Assembly: GCA_012861695.1 (NCBI GenBank)
Contig: JAAOOA010000099.1
Location: forward strand, 211,501 to 275,500
Source of the DNA: Trematomus loennbergii
Lineage: Eukaryota > Chordata > Actinopteri > Perciformes > Nototheniidae
Reading direction: 5' to 3'
DNA: 64,000 nt
This document shows, piece after piece, positions 32,839-43,399 of the stretch. The position numbers were made by a program, and so were the translations under genes. Under the pieces are notes generated by a model, which was given only the letters and a program-made list of their open reading frames with translations, made no database searches and had not been told where the DNA came from. Each line of letters starts with the position of its first letter. Position 1 is the stretch's first letter.

Positions 32839-34114
32839 CCCCTAGATTCCACCGGGTCCGTCTGCGGCGCGTTACGGTTACGGGCGCGTTACGGGCGTTA
32901 CGCTGCGCCGCGGTGCTCACGGCGATCGCGGCCACTCTAGTCAATGGGTGCTATTCCACCACACGCGGCGCGTTACGGCTCAGAAGCGTCCCAGAAGCGG
33001 CTCGGCGCAGGGCTCCTCTAAAATTAGGATGAATCCTATTTTTGACGCGGCGCAGCCGAAGGTCGGGCAGGCAGGAAGTGGAACGTTCAGAGCATATATA
33101 TATAATATATACACACACACAAACTAATTTTGCAGACCCTATCCCTCCGTAGTCTTTCAAGTAGGAGGAGAAATGCCAGCGTTCTCCTCCGGTTTACAGG
33201 CACTGTGTAAATTATATATATAGAATAATTCAACAGTCTCACGGCATTTCGTGTTATAGTCACGAAATTAATCTATTGATTCGTGTTCACCAACACGATT
33301 TCGCCATTTTTTTCGTGTCACACAGAACGATTTTAAAAGCAATGTAAAGAATAACAAATTAGAAGGAAAAACAGATAAAAAAAAATACAGACTTCAGTAT
33401 TCTGACACAGAACGATTTTAGAAGCAATGTATTTCTATTGGTAGTATGTTTCGTGCCTGCACCAAATAATAACAAATTAGAAGGAAAAAAAGATGACATA
33501 AAATACAGATGTCAGTATTCTGAGGCTCTGAGACATTTCTTTTCCTTGCGGACGGCAAAAAAACTCAGACATTATACAATTTAAAATAAAAGGGATAGGG
33601 TTAGGCTTAGGGTAAGATATTGAGTAAGAACATGTTTTTATGAACCACACAGCTTCTGGTCTTCCAAGACCCGACCGGACAAAAAGACGTGTTGCAGGCA
33701 CGAAACATACTACCAATAGAAATACATTGCTTTTAAAATCGTTCTGTGTGACACGAAAAAATGCGAAAATCGTGTTGGTGAACACGAATCAATAGATTAA
33801 ATTAATTTTGTGACTATAGCACGAAAAGCGGTGAGACTGGGTTGAATAATTATGATGAATGCATTTTTTTACCACTAAAATACAGCAACACATCTTTGAT
33901 TCATGTCGTTTATAACTGGAATATTACAGTTATTATTAACTTTGTCTGTACAAAGTAGCCTGTCCAGGAAATATGCCCAAATCAACAAAAACTGCGAGCC
34001 GGCAGGCAAGACGCTCCGCTTCTGAAATGCTTCTGAAACGCGCCTGGTAGGGTATGACGCCGGAGGAGGCCGGACCAAAACCGCGGCGCAGACGGACCCG
34101 GTGGAATCTAGGGG
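32839..34114. mobile_element. 1276-bp Harbinger-type MITE with TAA duplication, inside a SINE
   Basis: The ends CCCCTAGATTCCACCGGGTC and inverse are near identical for about 33 bp. TAA flanks at 32836-32838 and 34115-34117. Removing the element joins the SINE A-box region correctly. About half of its length is the second nested element at 33227-33848. Confidence 0.9.
33227..33848. mobile_element. long-TIR TTTCGTG element, copy B, with 7-bp duplication
   Basis: The left end CAACAGTCTCACGGCATTTC and the right end gcggtgagactgggttg are inverse, with homology extending past cgtgttcaccaacacgattt on each side (about 90 bp). AATAATT is present on both flanks. Internal segments (attggtagtatgtttcgtgc; ggtcttccaagacccgaccg) occur in both orientations, so much of the element folds back on itself. 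Long TIRs with a 7-9 bp duplication point to a Mutator-like or hAT-like source. Confidence 0.75.
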
Positions 34115-34117
34115 TAA

Positions 34118-34580
34118 GCCACTGCCGCACCTGGTAGGTGTTAAAGCCCAGTGGGAACAATACAGGAAAGCATGTTGCTTTGTTGGAAAATGTCTGCTAA
34201 CAGCCTCACAGGACTATTACCCTCTGCTGGAGCGACATTTAATGTACATGAAAAACAGGCTCGGTGCTTAACAAAGCAAAAGCACACATCCACGGAAAAG
34301 GATAAAGGGCAGACATTAAATTAAAGAGGCATGTTTATTCAATGTGTCCATATGCTGCATTATTCACTTACCCACGTGCCTGGCTTTAGCTCAAGGGTCA
34401 TAGGGTCATAATATAGAATGACAAGCTTTGTTGAATTTAGGATGTCCAAGTTTTGTTGGGGATAACAAGAATCTGTGAATTGTTGATTGGAATATTTTAG
34501 GTTTCTCGCTTAATATGATTTTATTTCCAAATTGGTGTTATCTTTTTAAACTGACATTTGAACAGTGCTTTTTCTTTGGG
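34118..34580. other. unassigned DNA before the Helentron 3' end
   Basis: No gene or repeat termini recognised apart from the 11-bp remainder of the SINE head at 34118-34128. Confidence 0.35.
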
Positions 34581-34586
34581 GTGGGA

Positions 34587-34653
34587 TCGTCCATCCGTCC
34601 CTCCCTCCCTAGAGCAGCCAGGACAGGTGTTACAGCCTGGCTGCAATGGACGA
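34587..34653 (-). other. candidate Helentron 3' terminal hairpin
   Basis: GCAGCCAGG (34614-34622) pairs with CCTGGCTGC (34636-34644) around a 13-base loop. An outer pair TCGTCCAT (34587-34594) and ATGGACGA (34646-34653) surrounds it. A stem-loop close to the 3' end is a known Helitron transposition terminator. It lies about 115 bp beyond the stop codon of the endonuclease. The exact element end is not defined. Confidence 0.55.
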
Positions 34654-34766
34654 CCCCCCACACCTTGTCATATTATCATATCTGGCTGAATTGTTTTAGT
34701 AACTACAAAGACTGATATTTTATTTGTCATGAATGCAATACAGAGGGTCAACAAGGTGATGGGAAT

Positions 34767-36817
34767 TTACACAATTTCAGAGGTTAATATACAGTACACA
34801 GGATTGTGATAACTATAGTAAGTTTGCAGGACACCCGCATGGAGACAGCACTGTGGTCTGGAGATGAAAATTGGGTCCAACAGTGTATTTTTTTCAGTGG
34901 TAGCCGCAGTGATGAGTTGCTCGTATCCTTTGGACTGCAATAGTTCCCGAATTGGTTTGCATCCTCCTGATAATAGATCTTCATTGAAATCTCCACAGAT
35001 TAAGATGGGATGATGATCCATAATTTCCAATGCATCCAAGAGGCTTCGCAGGTTTGATAGGAAGGAAAGGACACTGTACTGTGGCGTCTGTAGACTGCAG
35101 CAATCGTGGCATTGATCGGAGCTTCAAGTTTGACGACTGTAAACTCGATGTCAGTTGCGTTGTGTATGTAGTGCTTTTCGTGGGCTCGGATATGGTTCTT
35201 CACATAGATTGCCACTCCACCACCGTTTCTGTTGCCCATGTTAGGGTTGTTTGTGTAGGAAACACTTCGATTGCGGTGGAACATGGTGTAGCCTTCTAAA
35301 TGGAGAGTTTGGGAAACGAAGCTTCCTTGTAGGTGAGTTTCTGTCATACAGAAGACATCTGCGAGATGTAGTTCGTGGTGTCTTTTAACGTCAGCGATAT
35401 GAGGTTGAAGTCCTTCTGTGTTATGATGGACAACTGTTAAAGTGTTTGTTCGGTTTATCCTTGCTGCGACATCAAGTAAAGGCATTGCATGTTCCATTGA
35501 AGCTTCAGTCATGTTAGCAAGAGATACGCCGACTTGAGGGTTGGCATATATCTTTCGCTCATCCATGTCGAGAATGTGTAGTCCGTTGAGAGAGGTTACT
35601 CTACTTAGAGCTACATAGGCCATGCCGTTTTCAAAGATGTGTTTAAGTGATACTACTGCTGAAGAAGTTGTCATCCCTTGAACCTTGTGTATTGTACAAG
35701 CAAATGCAAGCTTTATGGCAAACTGCCTGCGCACCACTCCTCTTTGCTTCAGATGTTCTTCCTCTCTCTCTATGTACGCAACTTTGTTGGCTGCAGTTCC
35801 ATCTCCCTTGACAAGTTCAAGACCTAGTTTACTTACATGTGGATCACCTTCACTGGTAACTATTTCTGAAATCAATGCAAAGGTTCCGTTGCAAAGACCT
35901 GATTTCACGTTGATGTTTCTGGTTATCATAACACGTGCTCCGAGGGCAACTAGTATTGAGTCAGGTAACTCTTTTTGGCTCCCTTTGAAAGGTATATCTC
36001 GTCTCACCATTCTACCAACTGTTGGATCTTTTCTGTAGTCATCTGCGTCTATTTGGACGATGTTTGAGTGAAACAGAGTCAAGGATGCAGAGTTGTGTGC
36101 GTCCACCTCTTTGTTTGTAGCGTAAACGTGCAGTATGTCCTTGGGACAGTGGTCCTGATCGGTCATAGCCTGTGAAAGCAAGGCTCTGTCTTCCTCTGAC
36201 AATGCATCCAACTTGTTTTTCACACGGATTCGGTTGAGCATGTCAGCGAAAGGGACATCATCTTTCTGACGCATAATCTCAGTTAGTGTGATCATGTGAA
36301 AGTTTTCACGCCAGAGGTCGATCTGAGTTGGATCGTAAACGCATAGTGGCTTAGACTGTCTTACTGGTGGTAGCTGAAAGAAATCTCCAACAGCGAGAAC
36401 AGACATTCCTCCAAAAGGTCTCTGGGTTCCTTTGATTTGCTTCAGCCGTGCATCTACGTAGGCAAAGAGAGACTTTGAGACCATAGATACCTCGTCAATA
36501 ATGAGGATTTCAGCGTTTGAAAGCTCACCTCTGATTTCATCCAGTTTATTGCCAAGACCTTGGAATGGAGGCTTGAGACTTCTGGGGAGCTTGAGGAGAG
36601 AATGCAAGGTTGTTCCCGAAATGTTGAATGCAGCAGTTCCAGTAAAAGCCGATAACAGGACAGTCGGTTTGGATATGTCTGCTTCCTCTGCATTTCGTGG
36701 AAGTCTGCACAATATTTTGGATGCCTCAGCGTGGATGCATTTGATGATGTGAGATTTACCTGTTCCATCCAGAAGAAGAACTGTTCGGGATTTAAGCCAG
36801 AGACACGCTTTAGGCAC
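34767..36817 (-). pseudogene. Helentron SF1 helicase and C-terminal endonuclease (frameshifted)
   Basis: The helicase part shows [14 protein letters not shown] (Walker A), [12 protein letters not shown] (Walker B), GDFFQLPPV, a HKVQGMT motif and YVALSRVTSLNGLH, the standard Pif1-like series. The Walker A loop lacks the usual GGA before GTGKS, because it sits exactly at a frame break near 36775. From residue about 460 an endonuclease of the exonuclease/endonuclease/phosphatase fold begins: HHNTEGLQPHI, FCMTETHLQG and NGGGVAIYVKN. After a frameshift near 35020, 35039-34767 supplies ILICGDFNEDLLSG. The final S-D-H-x-P-V signature reads SYHNPV, so a catalytic Asp is lost. The element uses the helicase to unwind its donor strand. 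Confidence 0.88.
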
Positions 36818-39036
36818 CAGTCTCTGATGATGTAGAAGATGGACGCTTGTTTCTGGTTCAGGTTCTGATACATTTGGCGTAACAAGGCGGGATCAATGTT
36901 AGGGGCCTCTCTTGTGATTGCAATCTCAGGTCTTGTTTCTGGCCTGGGATTGTAGTCTGGTACATTTTCTTGCAGGTCGTTGTCTGGTTGTATTGCGTCA
37001 AGTTCTTCGATGCACTCCAACCTTTCTATCTCACTCTCTGGAGCCAGATTAGACCATTCGTTTGTCACGGGACCGTTTTGTTCAAACTCTTCAATGGCAG
37101 TTTCAATGTCGTTCCTGTGTTTCTCGTACTTCTCTCGGTTTCTTTTGACGATTTCAGACACTGCCTCAGGGTACTGGGAACCAGGTAGCTGAACGCCGGC
37201 AGAGTCGTGAAAGGACTTGTAAGTAGGGAAGTTGATGCTTTTCAGCTGGGACTCTGAGCGATAAGGCAGGTAAAGTTTGAGCAATGTGCCGTGAAATTCC
37301 TCTGGAAACTTTTCCTGTGAAAAGCGGCGATATTTGATGACGGCGGGTTTGCCTTTTGTTCTCCTCTGGACAAATCCCATGTCATTCAGCAGGGGAAGAA
37401 CATTTTTGCCGTTGACTTTTTGGCCATAGATAATCCTACAGGTTGCAGTGAAATCGGCCAAGCACATAGCTTCAAATTCAGGTGTTTCAGGTCGGGATTT
37501 ATACTTATCCGGTAAGCCGCTCATCCACACGTTAGCTGTGTCTGGTATTGTTTTCTCCAGGAAAGAACGAGGGTAACTCATTTTGAGCCCGTTGTCGTCC
37601 GTCTGTACAAATACAATGTTGCGTGTACACTTTTTCATATGTAGACCGCATGCACGAGCAACACACTCTTGGGCACTGACTTCTCTTTTTTTGGAGTAGG
37701 CTTGCATAATTTGTTTCATGTCATCGCTTTCATTGACGTTTTCATGACGAGAGTTTTGTATTACCGTCTTGAGGTATTCACTCAAACCATGTTCAGCCTT
37801 GCTTATGTAGCTGCAAATATACATGATGCAGGAGTAAGCGTTGAGAATGAACTGTATATCCATATTGGCGTCCCAGGCATCGAGGAGGTAAGGGTTGTAT
37901 CCATTCACCCAGCAGTCTTTGGGATCGCGCTTCAGTATCAATGCACTGGATTTGGTTGTCACACACAGGTAGTCGCTGTACTGTTCTTTGGTGAGTTCAC
38001 ACCGAGCCAGAAGCTGCTCTAAACTCAGGTTTGCGTTTTGAGGTTCGTTGAGCAACCTTTTCAGTTTTGTGAGCTTCTCTTTAGCTGCTGCTTCCGTCTC
38101 TGGATCGACATTATCTCCTGGTCTCATTATCATGGTATCAGAGGCAGGTTGTTTTGGGAATCCAAAACGGCAAGTGGAATTGGTGTTTTTAACACACGTC
38201 TTGGAATGATTTTTGCTGTGCGTCTGAACTTCAGTGACTTTTTTGTGCAGCTCGGGTTGTGTGGCAGGATCAGGCAGCTGGGCTGTAATGTATTTGGAAA
38301 CAAAATCACACACTTTCTGATCCGAGTCTTCTTCAAACTCTGGCGCTCCCTCCACCCATATTAGACAGTGGATATGTGGGCTTCCTCGATGCTGAAATTC
38401 TAACCGGTAGAAGTAGTCAACAACTTTCCCAAGAGGTTGAGCAGGTGACAGGATCAAGTCTCTAAACAGAGCCTCCACGCGTTTGTCAAACATACGCATG
38501 GTTGTCACTGGATTGCTTCGTAATATGTCGCACTTTGAGGACCAGTCGAGATCATCAAAATTGACTTGTTCACCTTGTTGATTCTTGATTGCTGTAATCA
38601 CTTCTTTCCAACGCATTTCTGCTGCAGAAAATGTGCAAAAGAACGTAGGAGTTCCTAACTGTCTGATCATAGCAAAGAGATCTTTAGTGGTTTTTTCCCA
38701 ATAGGCTGGGGTGCCTCTCAGTGGCGTCATAAATCTGATTGCATCTTTGTTGTTCACCAGTCTTTCCACCTCGTGTTTGTCTTGCAACATAGCACTGGTA
38801 ATTTTGCGTCCATCTCGGGTAAATGGCTTGCCTTTACGCAACTGTATTGTCATACTGGAAGTGGCCAGGTGCATTTCTGTTACAAACTGTGCAAAGAACA
38901 AGTAGTTTGTATCTCTTGCAAAGCGGTCATCGGCACAAGAAAGCCTAGTTTTGAAATAACTGCAAGGTGTTAATTTCATCAACCTGTTTTCATCAAGTGT
39001 GTTTTGACCAGTTGGAAACTGGACAGGGAAAGCCAT
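36454..39036 (-). pseudogene. Helentron Rep (HUH-Y2) protein
   Basis: An 860-residue frame. [16 protein letters not shown] near residue 130 is Rep motif 1. [16 protein letters not shown] with HIH at 221-223 is the HUH metal site. [16 protein letters not shown] with Tyr 406 and Tyr 410 is the two-tyrosine (Y2) catalytic motif. The C-terminal [20 protein letters not shown] leads into the helicase but leaves frame at the Walker A loop, so residues after about 780 are out of frame. The first codons [12 protein letters not shown] are in phase with [12 protein letters not shown] upstream, so the true protein continues from the zinc region across a single-base break near 39080. Rep nicks and joins single strands in rolling-circle-like transposition. 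Confidence 0.9.
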
Positions 39037-39065
39037 AGCCTCAAGATTAGGGGTTTTGAAAAAGC

Positions 39066-40145
39066 TTATTTGTTTCCTTCAGCTGGGGCAACAGAGTAGA
39101 TGCCATCACTAAAACTTAATATTTCCTCTGAAACATCAGTGGGTTGAAGACATGACTCAAGAGCAACACTTCCATTAGGTGCATCACCATCCTGTAGCAT
39201 TTCTGACTGTTGCTGTGGTTGATTGTCATCAGAGGATTGCCTGGCAATAACCTGTTCAGCATTTTCAGGATGGTTTTCTGCTTCACAAAGCGCATTGTTC
39301 TCAAACCTGTCAATATCCATTAAATCTTCAGCATTGTAATCACTGTGATCCATTTGGTCCTCATCCGTATCATCTTCCTCATCAGGAACGGTTGGGTCAC
39401 ATAAGTCAGGTTCGTCTCTGATTGTAATATCCTTGTACTGGGGATGGAGCTCTTTTAGTTTGTGCAGAGCCCTCAGAAGTTTAGTCCACGTCACAGTTTG
39501 AAACAGCTGATGACCTTTGTAGCCTAAGCGTCTCTTTAGCTTAACTCTCATGACTTGAGATTCACTTCTTAGTCTGGGTAACACATCCACGGTTTCTTGT
39601 ACTTCAGAGGGTACACATACCACGTTGCCATGAATGGCTCTTTGTTGACCTTTGGGAAGAGAAATAATCTTTGCAAATGCAATGAATTTGGAAATAAGAT
39701 GCCTCTCCAGTATGTTTAAATGACTCAATTCAGCTGGAATATCAGCAAGCTCTAAATTGTTAGCCATGGCGAGGGATGGCATTCTACCTCTCTTCAGGTG
39801 ATCGTGGCAAGTGCTGCAGATCCACTCTGTCTTTCTGTCATGCGGCACATTGCACTGCTGTGACTGTTGGCATTCATTGGTACAAACATGAACAAACCTA
39901 CCTGTCAGGCAAGTGTCAGCAACATGTGGATTTGTTATGTAATTGCTCCTTTTGCAGCATCGCACTTGATTTGCAAACAGTGCTCTGTGGCAAACTGTGC
40001 AGACGAATGTTGGTCCATTTTGTACGTCCAATCGAAAAAGCTTCATAGCTTCTCTGATCAGACTGTCATCTTTAGGGATATGATGCATGTACATCCGCCT
40101 GTACTTTTTGCTTATCCTCAGTGCACACGTGACGTTGTTAGTCAT
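39066..40145 (-). pseudogene. Helentron N-terminal zinc region (DUF6570-like)
   Basis: A 359-residue frame. The first 130 residues hold paired cysteines (TFVCTVCHRALF, RCCKRSNYI, VHVCTNECQQSQQC, WICSTCHDHLKRGRMPS), a zinc-binding layout common before Helitron Reps. It continues LADIPAELSHLNILERHLIS and FAKIISLPKGQQRAIHGNVV, the DUF6570-like signature. An acidic tail (EDDTDEDQMDHSDYNAEDLM) ends at a stop 30 bp before the Rep frame. These are one protein split by a single-base frameshift. Confidence 0.8.
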
Positions 40146-40228
40146 TCTCGATTGAACCTTGAGTCGATAAAGTTGTCATTCTTTGTTTGTGTTTGGATTT
40201 GAAATCACGGTCATTTCATAACGGTTAT

Positions 40229-40676
40229 TTATGTATGACTTCTGCTTCTTCTTAAAGTCACGGTCTTGACTGTAACGAGTGGTTATATATGACTTCTGCT
40301 TCTTCTTAAAGTCACGGTCTTGACTGTAACGAGTGGTTATATATGACTTCTGCTTCTTCTTAAAGGCACCGGTCTTGACTGTAACGAGTGGTTATATATG
40401 ACTTCTGCTTCTTCTTAAAGCCACGGTCTTGACTGTAACGAGTGGTTATATATGACTTCTGCTTCTTCTTAAAGGCACGGTCTTGTTTATAGCGAGCGGT
40501 TATGTAGGACATCTTTCTTTTTCTGTAAAGTTCATTTCCGCAGGATTTATTGGTAACAGATGCGTTTTTATTATACCTTTCCCTGTGATGAGCATTTTGT
40601 TTTGTCTTTCGCATTTCCTTCCTTCTGATTTGTTGAGCATTTTTGACACATGTGGGTGTTTTCTTTTCTGAAGCCT
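40229..40676 (-). repeat. 54-bp tandem repeat coding an 18-residue Lys-rich unit
   Basis: Five units of tgacttctgcttcttcttaa... at 54-bp spacing encode KKKQKSYITTRYSQDR with a two-residue joint. The upstream frame (40614 region) adds RKTKQNAHHRERYNKNA. It joins the protease-like part to the zinc region and is strongly basic. One unit has an extra base near 40368 that breaks the frame. Confidence 0.85.
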
Positions 40677-41570
40677 TTACTCTCCTGTTAACCTTCTCTC
40701 TGTGGTCTTTTGGATTTTGGATAGATTTGGCATGTGTTTCAAGTCACATTTGAGTGTGTCCAAAGAAGGACATTCTAGAGCAACTTCATTGCTTCTGTCA
40801 TGCATGAGACCATTTGCATCTGATGTAATGTCAGAACAGGGTGGGAACTCTGTAACTGAGCATGATGGCATTGTAATTTCTGTCTGTGAAAAAGTGTTTG
40901 AAACAGCAATGTCTGCACTTTCTCCCACAGAGACTTCATCTACTTCATCTACACTGTCAAAACGCACAGGCATCAGATTATATGCAGTAGATGGGCCGAC
41001 GCCTAGCAGCGTAAAATATGTTTGAAGCTTGGTTATCAAATCACTCAAATCTGTGAATAGAAACATGACAGCTGTACCAGTGCCGTCTGGGTCATGTGGT
41101 AAGCCATCGGGTCCTCGTGAGTGTGGGTCAAAAAAGCCATACCTTCCTTGTTGGTCCCTGAATACAGCGATGCACAAAGAAGCCATTATCAACAAAGCGT
41201 AGCTCACCCCTGATGACAAACACTGAAGTCGGTGTAGGAGGTTGGGGTTCTGTTCTTCGCCAGTAGGAGTTGTAAACATGCCAAACATTGATTCACACTT
41301 TGTCATTATGTGTTGCTGTCTGTAGCCAAAAACAATCTCAGGTAGTTCATCTGTATTCAAGTATGCATTAACCTGTTGTCCATCAGCAATTAACTGATCC
41401 AGAATTAGTGCATACATTGCATGGCCTCTATCTAAAACAAGATCAAGGTCTGTGCTTTGGAGGTGATGTGACTCGTGAAGAAAAGCCAGAAATGAAGCAG
41501 AGTTGCAGGTGCACTGACTGTTCCTAGAATCAGCATATTGAGGATGCATCTGACTGCGAGATGCTAACAC
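40677..41570 (-). pseudogene. Helentron N-terminal cysteine-protease-like region
   Basis: A 297-residue frame. RNSQCTCNSASFLAFLHE near residue 17-35 offers a candidate catalytic Cys. GVSYALLIMASLCIAVF leads to GRYGFFDPHSRGPDGLP with Asp 148 and His 150, and then AVMFLFTDLSDLITKL. The Cys...Asp-x-His order and the spacing look like a papain-fold or deubiquitinase-like protease (OTU-like or tegument-type). OTU-like domains are known in some animal Helitrons. The assignment is by motif order only. The rest is an acidic, low-complexity tail, and a frame break separates it from the Lys-rich repeats. Confidence 0.6.
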
Positions 41571-41614
41571 AGGGTTCCTGCAGGTTTCGCCAACTCAAAT
41601 TTAAGACTTTTTAA

Positions 41615-41865
41615 CCCTCCTGTTACATTCAGGGTCAAATTGACCCGTTTGAAAGTTTGAAAATCTACGAAAAATACTTTCAAGTATTTTTTTTGTATGA
41701 AACTTCTTCTCCTTACCTTAATTAGTGCAATAAACAAGTACAATTAAAATGGTTCATGTCATGCATTTGGAACCCCCCCCCTACATGTCTATATCACAGA
41801 GATGGTATTTGGGTCAATCTGACCCGGCAGTGCAAGTGGAGGCTAAAAGGAGACACACACACACA

Positions 41866-41957
<92 letters not shown>

Positions 41958-41959
41958 CA

Positions 41960-42004
<45 letters not shown>

Positions 42005-42470
42005 TACTTTCAATACAAATCCTTATGACTCATTTGGCTTGATTCTAAGTGAACGGGTCAATTTAACCCTGAACAGAAGAGGTGTCTCGTCTCTATTTAT
42101 CAACATCAACCAATTGGAAAAAAAGTTGGAACATTTTAAAAGTAATTTAAAAAATGTTATGTTATGCAAAACTAATGTATTTTATATCAAGGTTTTTCCA
42201 ATGTAAAAAAGAAAATAGAAAAATGTGTTTGAATGTATATGTTTTGTGAAAAACGAGTGACTTATTCTAATGGAACCATGATCTGTAAGAGGTGAATAAC
42301 ACAATTGCACTAAATATTGATTTCATTGATAGTAATAAAAGGTACAAACTATGTACAAAACAAATCTGGATTTTGGGGCTTTTGACCATTTTTGGATAAT
42401 TAAACATGCACTGGGTCAAATTGACCCACGAATATTATTGCTGTTACAAAAAACGAATATAACAGGAGGG
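41615..42470. mobile_element. piggyBac-like MITE with TTAA duplication
   Basis: CCCTCCTGTTA on the left and TAACAGGAGGG on the right are perfect inverted repeats. TTAA is present at 41611-41614 and 42471-42474. Sub-terminal gggtcaaattgaccc words are themselves palindromic. The interior contains the (AC)n tract at 41852-42002 and no gene. It lies in another worn repeat (cagggttcctgcagg near 41570) at the Helentron 5' edge. Confidence 0.9.
41852..42002. repeat. (AC)n microsatellite
   Basis: About 150 bp of AC dinucleotide with a few interruptions, inside the piggyBac-like MITE. Confidence 0.97.
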
Positions 42471-42510
42471 TTAATGCCAAATTGTCATCCTTTCTGTTGT
42501 TTATAATAAA

Positions 42511-42829
42511 GATGTTTTCTTGATTCATATCTACATGTCTCATTCATAAGTAAATGATTTATACTACATGGTCCATATCTTAAATATAAATAATACCTTC
42601 TGAGTTTTTCTTTATATTTAAATAAATATAAACACAATAACAGTTACTATAACACATTAGGATAAGATGTTTTCTTGATTAATATATACATGTCTCATTC
42701 ATAAGTAAATGATTTATACTACATGGTCCATATCTTAAATATAAATAATACCTTCTGAGTTTTTCTTTTGAAGGTAAAAATAAATATAAACACAATAACA
42801 GTTACTATAACACATTAGGATTCACATTT
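42511..42829. repeat. 155-bp tandem duplication
   Basis: The block starting gatgttttcttgatt at 42511 recurs at 42666. The two copies are nearly identical except for about 9 extra bases (gaaggtaaa) in the second. No coding or terminal features are seen. Confidence 0.9.
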
Positions 42830-43009
42830 TTGATTCATAGATAGCTCTTTATCTTTGATAATGTATCACAGACTTTGCCCCAACCGGGTGTCGAACCTGC
42901 GAACAGAAGAAATCTCAGCTGGCTAAGACGGCGGTTCACAGCTTCAGTAATGCTGCAATTTTATTGGCTGTCCTAAGCACGTCTCGCATTGGCTGTCACT
43001 CTATGCCAC

Positions 43010-43358
43010 CTAAGCACGTCTTGCCGGCTCATCCATGTCGAGAGTTGAAACCATTGGAACTGATGGATTGGTTTGACGCAGTTTACGCAAAGCTGTGAAA
43101 ATGAAGTTCCTCTTCAGTTTCGACAGCAATCGTTCCTTCGCTTTCATCGAAAGTTCGCTATGTTGCTCCATGTGCCTGTCTAACCGAGTTCCAGTTGAAG
43201 TACAACAAGGCACCGGGCAAGCTAGAGTTCTTACATTTACTCTTCCATTTGACAGCCTCATCAAATACGACCTCTCTCTCCATTAAGAACACCGTGAGTG
43301 CCTTTAAGATGCTGGCTTAAGGCTGTGTAGGATTTAGAGCAAATCGGACAAATATTAT
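43010..43358 (-). pseudogene. orphan zinc-finger exon of the SET/recombinase gene family
   Basis: From the ATG at 43358 the minus frame gives MVNNICPICSKSYTALSQHL with KGTHGVLN (C-x2-C...H-x3-H type). After a frame change near 43270 comes NGRVNVRTLACPVPCCTST, GTRLDRHMEQHSEL (second finger) and TNPSVPMVSTLDMDE. I recall this finger pair as the N-terminal part of fish proteins that also carry the recombinase-like region seen upstream. Here it lies downstream of that gene's last exon, so it is either the first exon of a truncated tandem paralog or a displaced exon. The direct repeat ctaagcacgtct near its 3' side marks a possible breakpoint. Confidence 0.6.
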
Positions 43359-43399
43359 TAACCATGTTAGTGTCTAGTATATGTCTTCTCCTCCGTGAC

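Larger units (their letters stand above)
34587..41570 (-). mobile_element. Helentron-type Helitron, near full length, decayed (about 7 kb)
   Basis: Successive minus-strand frames give the domain order of animal Helentrons (Helitron2): cysteine-protease-like region (41570-40677), Lys-rich repeat region, DUF6570-like zinc region (40145-39066), HUH Rep (39036 onward), Pif1-type SF1 helicase (36817 onward) and apurinic-type endonuclease ending at 34767. A strong double hairpin lies at 34587-34653 just past the last stop, where the 3' end should be. Frameshifts separate nearly every block. The 5' end is near 41570, where other repeats begin. Confidence 0.85.

Noticed and set aside
34767..36817. 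Host PIF1 helicase gene
   Set aside because: The fused Rep upstream, the endonuclease downstream and the frameshifts identify a Helentron.
35030..38022. Several plus-strand frames of 70-120 codons
   Set aside because: All are antisense shadows of the Helentron Rep and helicase frames.
42885..42950. tRNA-like sequence on the minus strand (GGTTCGACACCC)
   Set aside because: A B-box-like word is present, but no full cloverleaf or terminator could be drawn, so it is not annotated as a gene.
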